Shown here piece by piece: positions 58,073 through 64,000 of a DNA stretch of 64,000 nucleotides. How positions within the stretch are numbered: the first letter of the stretch is position 1; the number at the start of each line of letters is the position of its first letter. The position numbers were made by a program, and so were the translations under genes. Source of the stretch: Sphaerisporangium rufum (GTDB lineage Bacteria; Actinomycetota; Actinomycetes; Streptosporangiales; Streptosporangiaceae); contig NZ_BOOU01000007.1 in NCBI RefSeq assembly GCF_016863395.1, positions 84,279 to 148,278 on the forward strand. Direction: 5' to 3'. The notes under the pieces were generated by a model. That model saw only the letters and a program-made list of their open reading frames with translations. It ran no database searches and was not told where the DNA came from.

Positions 58073-58098
58073 CTCGGGGCGCGGGCCATCACACCAGA

Positions 58099-58130
58099 AC
58101 GGCCCGCGCCGCCGAGGCGGTGCGGGCCGT
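58099..58130 (-). terminator. Hairpin downstream of groEL
   Basis: Arms at 58099-58112 and 58117-58130 pair with one G-T type mismatch around a short GC-rich loop, starting 20 bp after the groEL stop. Confidence 0.7.
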
Positions 58131-58149
58131 CAGGTTCGCGGAGTGCCGG

Positions 58150-59772
<1,623 letters not shown>

Positions 59773-59886
59773 TCATGGTCCTCTCCGCATCAGAGCCCCG
59801 GGGCTTCGGTGAAGCGCCCGGGGCCTGACACGTGATCTCTTCGGCTTCGTACAGCTGGTAGCTGGTCGCTCGCGCGCCCGGGGGTG

Positions 59887-60198
59887 CTACTTCTCGATGA
59901 TCGCGAGAACGTCGCGGGCGGAGAGCACCAGGTACTCCTCGCCGCCGTACTTGACCTCGGTACCGCCGTACTTGCTGTAGAGGACGACGTCCCCTTCCTT
60001 GACGTCGAGCGGAATCCGCTTCTCGCCGTCCTCGTCCCAGTTGCCCGGGCCCACCGCCAGGACCTTGCCCTCCTGGGGCTTCTCCTTGGCGGTGTCCGGG
60101 ATCACCAGACCGGAAGCGGTCGTCTGCTCGGCCTCAAGCGGCTGGACCACGATGCGGTCGCCGAGCGGCTTAACGGGAACCTTGGTGGCGGTCGTCAC
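59887..60198 (-). CDS. groES: Co-chaperonin GroES
   Basis: This 103-residue 10-kDa co-chaperonin caps GroEL. It shows [18 protein letters not shown], the mobile-loop region [43 protein letters not shown] and [16 protein letters not shown] 60198 follows a GGGGAGG site. It is the first gene of groES-groEL, with a consensus-like promoter and a CIRCE element upstream. Confidence 0.98.
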   Translation of the reverse strand: MTTATKVPVKPLGDRIVVQPLEAEQTTASGLVIPDTAKEKPQEGKVLAVGPGNWDEDGEKRIPLDVKEGDVVLYSKYGGTEVKYGGEEYLVLSARDVLAIIEK

Positions 60199-60292
60199 GA
60201 TCGGACCTCCCCTTCAGATTGCGATGATGAGCTGAAGAGGCGACCAGCGGCCTGCCGTCGCGGGTGTCAGACCTGCCTCGTCGCGCATTGGT

Positions 60293-60319
60293 TTGGCACT
60301 CTCCATAGGCGAGTGCCAA
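60293..60319 (-). promoter_or_regulatory. CIRCE element (HrcA operator)
   Basis: TTGGCACTC (60293-60301), 9 nt, GAGTGCCAA (60311-60319) is a perfect inverted repeat matching CIRCE (TTAGCACTC-N9-GAGTGCTAA). It overlaps the expected groES transcription start, so HrcA would block transcription without heat stress. Confidence 0.97.
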
Positions 60320-60325
60320 CACTGA

Positions 60326-60354
60326 ACAGTATGCAAGCCCGCCCACTCCGTCAA
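60326..60354 (-). promoter_or_regulatory. Housekeeping promoter of groES-groEL
   Basis: On the minus strand TTGACG (60354-60349), 17 nt and TACTGT (60331-60326) form a strong sigma-70-type promoter, 6 nt upstream of CIRCE. Confidence 0.85.
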
Positions 60355-60404
60355 CACGAACCCGGGCGTGTTGGGGGCGTAAGCCCACAGCGATAGCGTG
60401 AGGC

Positions 60405-61598
60405 GTGGATCTGGACGCCTTCCGGGAACTGCTCACCCCCCGCGGTCATCGGGCGCTCGCCGACGCCGGTGACGCCGTGGCCGCCGGTCTGGACGGGCTC
60501 GCCGCGGTCACCCGGCTGCGCAGGAGCCATGACGCCGCGCTGGCCGCCGCGGCGCTCACCCAGGCGCGGCTGCGGGCGCGGGGCGCCGCCAAGTTCGGCG
60601 CGGACGCGGCGCGCATGTACTTCACGCCCGACGGCCTGGAGCAGGCCACCCGCGCCGAGGTGGCCGCGCACCGGGCCCGCCGCTTCCCGCCGGGCACCCG
60701 GGTGGCCGACGCCTGCTGCGGAGTAGGCGGCGACCTGCTGGCGCTCGCCCGGGGCGGCTGCGCGGTCGACGCGGTGGACCTCGATCCGCTCACCGCCGAA
60801 GTGGCGCGGGCGAATGTCCGGGAGTTCGGGCTGGACGGGCAGGTGACCGTCACGGTCGGCGACGCCGCGGAGGTGGTCCCGGAGCGGTACGACGCGCTGT
60901 TCGCCGACCCCGCGCGCCGGTCCACCGGACGGCGGGTGTTCGACCCGATGGCCTACTCGCCGCCGTGGCCGGCCGTCCTGGAACTGGTGGCCCGGGCTCC
61001 CGCCGCCTGCGTCAAGGCGGCGCCCGGCATCCCGCACGAGCTGGCCCCACCGGGCGCCGAGGCCGAGTGGGTGTCCTTCCGCGGCGAGGTCAAGGAGGCC
61101 GTGCTGTGGACCGGGCCGCTCGCCACCCTGGCCGGCGACGCCGGCGGGCCGGGCCGCCGGGCCACGCTGCTGCCGTCCGGCCTCACGCTGACCGCCGACC
61201 CGTCACTCGGGCCGGCGCCGCACGGCCCGGTGGGCCGCTACCTGTACGAGCCGGACGGGGCGGCGATCCGGGCCCACCTCGTCGCCGAGGTCGCCGCCGC
61301 GGTGGGCGGCCGGCTGCTGGATCCCCGCATCGCCTACATCACCGGCGACGACCCGGACGCCACCACGCCGTGGGCGTCCCGCTACGAGGTGCGCGACGTG
61401 CTGCCGTTCTCGCTGAAGCGGCTGCGCGGCGCGCTGCGCGAGCGCCGGATCGGCACGGTGACGTTGAAGAAACGGGGCTCGGCCGTCGACATCGAACGGC
61501 TGAGAACGGATCTACGGCTCTCCGGGGACGAATCCGCCGTCGTGGTCCTCACCCGCATCGGCGAACGCCCGTACGCCCTCCTCTGCCTGCCCTGCTAA
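60405..61598 (+). CDS. SAM-dependent methyltransferase with THUMP-like domain
   Basis: This 397-residue class I methyltransferase has a Rossmann core: VADACCGVGGDLLALA (SAM motif I), VDAVDLDPLTAEVARANV (motif II), DALFADPARRS with the D-P-x-R/Y-type motif IV, and a C-terminal THUMP-like region (ITGDDPDATTPWASRYEVRDVLPF, TLKKRGSAVDIERLR in separate parts). Related proteins may act on RNA, but the substrate is not established. GTG 60405 lies 5 nt after TAGCGT (60394-60399), so the mRNA is probably leaderless. It is divergent from groES, a conserved actinomycete neighbourhood. Confidence 0.88.
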   Translation: MDLDAFRELLTPRGHRALADAGDAVAAGLDGLAAVTRLRRSHDAALAAAALTQARLRARGAAKFGADAARMYFTPDGLEQATRAEVAAHRARRFPPGTRVADACCGVGGDLLALARGGCAVDAVDLDPLTAEVARANVREFGLDGQVTVTVGDAAEVVPERYDALFADPARRSTGRRVFDPMAYSPPWPAVLELVARAPAACVKAAPGIPHELAPPGAEAEWVSFRGEVKEAVLWTGPLATLAGDAGGPGRRATLLPSGLTLTADPSLGPAPHGPVGRYLYEPDGAAIRAHLVAEVAAAVGGRLLDPRIAYITGDDPDATTPWASRYEVRDVLPFSLKRLRGALRERRIGTVTLKKRGSAVDIERLRTDLRLSGDESAVVVLTRIGERPYALLCLPC

Positions 61599-61630
61599 CC
61601 CGCGCGCGGAGCAGGCCGTCCGGCCTGGTG

Positions 61631-61649
61631 CCGGCCCCTTCCGGGCCGG
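61631..61649 (+). terminator. Hairpin after the methyltransferase gene
   Basis: CCGGCCC (61631-61637) and GGGCCGG (61643-61649) pair around a 5-nt loop, 33 bp after the methyltransferase stop and before the convergent tsaD stop. A second GC-rich inverted repeat lies at about 61673-61689. Confidence 0.5.
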
Positions 61650-61703
61650 TTCCGGCTAAAGGCGCCCGAACCCGCGCGCGCGAAGCGCGCAAAACAAGCA
61701 CGA

Positions 61704-62735
61704 TCACACGTGGACGGCGGTGACGGGCATCGAGGAGTCGGCGGGGATGTCGTGGCGCGAGGGGTCGACGCCCGCCGCCACCAGCTCGGCCCCGAGTGCG
61801 GCGATCATCGCGCCGTTGTCGGTGCACAACCCCGGACGGGGCACCCGAAGCCGGATGCCGGCCGCCTCGCACCGCTCCCGCGCCAGCGCGCGCAGCCGGG
61901 AGTTCGCCGCCACGCCACCGCCGATGAGCAGATCACGCACGTCGTAACGCCGGCACGCCTGCACCGCCTTGCGGGTGAGCACGTCCACGACCGCCTCCTG
62001 GAAGGACGCCGCGACGTCGGCGACCGGCACCGGCGTCCCGGCCCGCTCGCGGGCCTCCACCCACCGGGCCACCGCCGTCTTCAGCCCGGAGAAGGAGAAG
62101 TCCAGCGTGCCGTCGTCGTACTTGCCGCGCGGGAAGGCCACCGCGTCGCCCGACCCGCCGGTCGCCGCCCGGTCGATGTGCGGGCCGCCGGGGAACGGCA
62201 GGCCGAGCACCCGGGCCACCTTGTCGAACGCCTCGCCGGCCGCGTCGTCCACCGTGGAGCCGAGCGAGATCACATCGCTGGCCACGTCCGGGACCAGCAG
62301 CAGCGAGGAGTGCCCGCCCGACACCAGCAGGGCGATCGACGGCTTGGGCAGCGGACCGTGTTCGAGCTGGTCCACCGCGACGTGCGCGGCCAGGTGGTTC
62401 ACCCCGTACAGGGGCACGCCGAGCCCCAGCGCGTACGCCTTCGCCGCCGCCACGCCGACCAGCAGCGCGCCGGCGAGCCCCGGACCGGCGGTGACGGCGA
62501 CCGCGTCGACGTCGGAGAACCGCACTCCCGCGTCGCGCAGCGCCCGCTCGACGGTCGGGGTCATCGCCTCCAGGTGCGCCCGGGAGGCCACCTCGGGCAC
62601 CACCCCGCCGAACCGCGCGTGCTCCTCGACACTGGAGGCCACGGTGTTGGCCAGCAGGGTGGTGCCCCGGACCAGGCCCACCCCGGTCTCGTCGCACGAG
62701 GTCTCGATGCCCAGGACCAGGGGCTGGTCAGCCAT
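61704..62735 (-). CDS. tsaD: tRNA t6A37 threonylcarbamoyltransferase TsaD
   Basis: TsaD transfers the threonylcarbamoyl group to A37 of ANN-decoding tRNAs, with TsaB and TsaE. The 343-residue ASKHA protein has [16 protein letters not shown], the iron-binding [12 protein letters not shown] (HxxxH), [30 protein letters not shown] and the third ligand region [15 protein letters not shown] 62735 lies 8 bp inside the end of rimI. It is the last gene of tsaB-rimI-tsaD on this strand. Confidence 0.98.
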   Translation of the reverse strand: MADQPLVLGIETSCDETGVGLVRGTTLLANTVASSVEEHARFGGVVPEVASRAHLEAMTPTVERALRDAGVRFSDVDAVAVTAGPGLAGALLVGVAAAKAYALGLGVPLYGVNHLAAHVAVDQLEHGPLPKPSIALLVSGGHSSLLLVPDVASDVISLGSTVDDAAGEAFDKVARVLGLPFPGGPHIDRAATGGSGDAVAFPRGKYDDGTLDFSFSGLKTAVARWVEARERAGTPVPVADVAASFQEAVVDVLTRKAVQACRRYDVRDLLIGGGVAANSRLRALARERCEAAGIRLRVPRPGLCTDNGAMIAALGAELVAAGVDPSRHDIPADSSMPVTAVHV

Positions 62736-63204
62736 ACGCGCCCTCCACGTCGGCTTGGAGCGTTCTCATCATCATCACCGCGTCGGTCCCGTCGTCGTAG
62801 TAGCCGCGGCGCACGCCGATCGGCTGGAACCCGAAGTGCTCGTACATCGCCCTGGCCGGCGGGTTGTCCGCCCGAACCTCCAGGAAGACGGCGCCGGCGC
62901 CGCGGCGCACGGCCTCGGCGATCAGCTCGCGCATCATGGCCCGGCCGACGCCGGAGCGCCGCCACCGCGCGCGAACCGCGATCGTCTGCACGTCCGCCTG
63001 GTCTCCGGCCGCCGCGAGCCCCGCGTAGCCGATGATCTCGCCATCGGTCTCGGCCACGATGTAGTGGCGGGTACGGGGCTGATCGGCCAGCTCGCCGCGC
63101 AGCATGCCCTCGGTCCAGGCGTCGGAGGGGAACGTCGCCTGCTCCAGCCGCAGCACGGCCGGCATGTCGGCCTCGGTCATCGCCCGTAGCGTGACCGATG
63201 TCAC
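62728..63204 (-). CDS. rimI: Ribosomal-protein-S18-alanine N-acetyltransferase RimI
   Basis: This 158-residue GNAT enzyme has [36 protein letters not shown], the acetyl-CoA loop [15 protein letters not shown], and [21 protein letters not shown], closely following RimI. GTG 63204 overlaps the tsaB stop in GTGA, and its end overlaps tsaD by 8 bp, so all three are translationally linked. The frame is open upstream into tsaB, but only the part from 63204 has family similarity. Actinobacterial RimI may acetylate a wider range of proteins. Confidence 0.95.
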   Translation of the reverse strand: MTSVTLRAMTEADMPAVLRLEQATFPSDAWTEGMLRGELADQPRTRHYIVAETDGEIIGYAGLAAAGDQADVQTIAVRARWRRSGVGRAMMRELIAEAVRRGAGAVFLEVRADNPPARAMYEHFGFQPIGVRRGYYDDGTDAVMMMRTLQADVEGAYG

Positions 63205-63875
63205 GCGGTCACCTTCTTCGGCGGACCCGGCTCGCGGGCGTCCGGCCGGCGCAGGTAGATCGGCCGGGGCGAGGTCAGCACCGGGTCGTCGCCGGCCGCG
63301 CCGGCTCCGGCCGCCAGCCGCTCGGCCGCCAGGGCGGCCAGCGCACCGGCGAGCGGGTGCTCGGGGGCACCGGCCACCAGCCGATCCGTGCCCAGCGCCT
63401 CGGCGTACATCGCCGCGCCCGCGCCCACCAGCGGCAGCCCGCCGGGCAGGTCCTGCGGCCGGTCCACCGACGGCCCTTCGACCCGGGTGCGCATGTCGGC
63501 GTACCGGGCCCAGAAGATCTCCTTGCGCCGGGCGTCGGTGGCCACCAGGAAGGGCTCGGCCAGACCGGCGGCATAGGCCAGCGCGTCCAGGCTGCACACG
63601 CCGTAGGCGGGCGCGCCGGTGGTGGACGACAGCGCCTGCGCCGTCATCAGCCCGACCCGTAGTCCGGTGTACGGCCCGGGACCGGCGCCCGCGACGATCG
63701 CCGTCACGTCGCGCAGCGCGACCCCCGCGTCCCGCAGCACCCGCTCCACGGCGGGGACCAGCAGCTCACCGTGGCGTCGCGCGTCGACCGTGGTCGACTC
63801 GGCGAGCACCCGCTCTCCGTCGTGCACGGCCGCGGTGACGGCCGGCGTTGCGGTGTCGAAGGCCAAGACCAGCAC
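63201..63875 (-). CDS. tsaB: t6A biosynthesis dimerisation protein TsaB
   Basis: TsaB is a non-catalytic ASKHA paralogue that dimerises with TsaD. The 224-residue protein starts at GTG 63875 (VLVLAFDTATPAVTAAV) and contains RRHGELLVPAVERVL and the hallmark VAGAGPGPYTGLRVGLMTAQAL. TAGGCT (minus strand, 63889-63884) lies 8 nt upstream of the start, compatible with a nearly leaderless mRNA. tsaE, usually upstream, would lie beyond the window edge. The C-terminal part is Pro/Ala-rich. Confidence 0.95.
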   Translation of the reverse strand: MLVLAFDTATPAVTAAVHDGERVLAESTTVDARRHGELLVPAVERVLRDAGVALRDVTAIVAGAGPGPYTGLRVGLMTAQALSSTTGAPAYGVCSLDALAYAAGLAEPFLVATDARRKEIFWARYADMRTRVEGPSVDRPQDLPGGLPLVGAGAAMYAEALGTDRLVAGAPEHPLAGALAALAAERLAAGAGAAGDDPVLTSPRPIYLRRPDAREPGPPKKVTA

Positions 63876-63937
63876 GACACCCAAGCCTAGTGCGTCCCCA
63901 CCCCACCTAGTGCACCCCCGGCCCACCCTCGAGATCA

Positions 63938-63966
63938 CCCCACCGCTCCCCCACCCCACCGAGCCC
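63938..63966 (-). other. G-quadruplex-prone tract upstream of tsaB
   Basis: C-runs at 63938-63941, 63948-63952, 63954-63957 and 63964-63966 give four G-runs with loops of 6, 1 and 6 nt on the tsaB coding strand. More C-runs lie on both sides up to the window edge. The 63876-64000 segment shows no recognisable gene start. Confidence 0.5.
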
Positions 63967-64000
63967 AAGGTCACCCCGCCGCCGCCCCACCCCGGCGTTC

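Overview
The window is a chromosomal segment of a high-GC Gram-positive actinomycete. Evidence for this is the very GC-rich third codon positions, the many GTG starts, ATGA/GTGA stop-start overlaps and leaderless starts, and gene orders typical of actinomycetes: purH-purN near perM and sucD-sucC, guaB3-guaB-DUF5319-sigD, groES-groEL1 under a CIRCE element, and tsaB-rimI-tsaD. PadR, FHA, Hanks-type kinase, DUF397, DUF6297-like and LiaFSR-like genes point to a morphologically complex actinomycete, probably Streptosporangiales (Thermomonosporaceae or Streptosporangiaceae) rather than Mycobacteriales. The exact genus cannot be read from the sequence. No rRNA, tRNA, CRISPR array, insertion sequence or prophage was recognised.

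Layout. 1-7 kb: the end of galE, a secreted DUF11-type protein, an autoregulated PadR repressor, a Ser/Thr kinase fused to an extracellular solute-binding domain, and a TCA block (gltA, DUF3017, icd). 7-13 kb (accessory): an FHA-HTH protein, an ABC ATPase/permease pair, then a two-gene unit made of a cysteine-free 247-residue protein translationally coupled to a radical SAM/SPASM-like enzyme, followed by a Uma2-type nuclease and a decayed partial copy of the 247-residue protein gene. 13-24.8 kb: housekeeping genes folD, purH, purN, perM, sucD, sucC and pcrA, with a few small proteins. 24.9-31.2 kb: a PIG-L deacetylase, a CPBP protease coupled to a zinc-peptidase lipoprotein, and a LiaFSR-like envelope-stress locus (response regulator, PspC-histidine kinase, divergent PspC/LiaF-like membrane protein and a 58-residue membrane peptide).

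31.2-36.4 kb: a coxS-L-M-G operon of the form II (AYRGAGR) molybdenum hydroxylase type with a tail-anchored CoxG. 36.4-45.3 kb: a cell-surface polymer region with a GT2-TagF fusion, a GT4 glycosyltransferase, a sulfotransferase, a CDP-alcohol phosphotransferase with a Pro/Tyr-rich insert, a polysaccharide deacetylase, a DUF397 protein and an OafA-like acyltransferase. 45.3-64 kb: guaA, a beta-propeller lipoprotein, glpD, a SIS isomerase with nagA, guaB3, guaB, DUF5319, sigD with a very small RsdA-like partner, an orphan ORF, groEL1-groES, a THUMP-like methyltransferase, and tsaD-rimI-tsaB.

Cooperation. gltA, icd and sucCD cover central TCA steps; purN, purH, guaA, guaB and folD serve purine and one-carbon metabolism; the tsaB/tsaD pair serves t6A tRNA modification. 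The most distinctive material is the radical SAM unit with its decayed duplicate, the kinase-solute-binding-protein fusion, the surface-polymer cluster containing a sulfotransferase, and the miniature SigD-binding protein.
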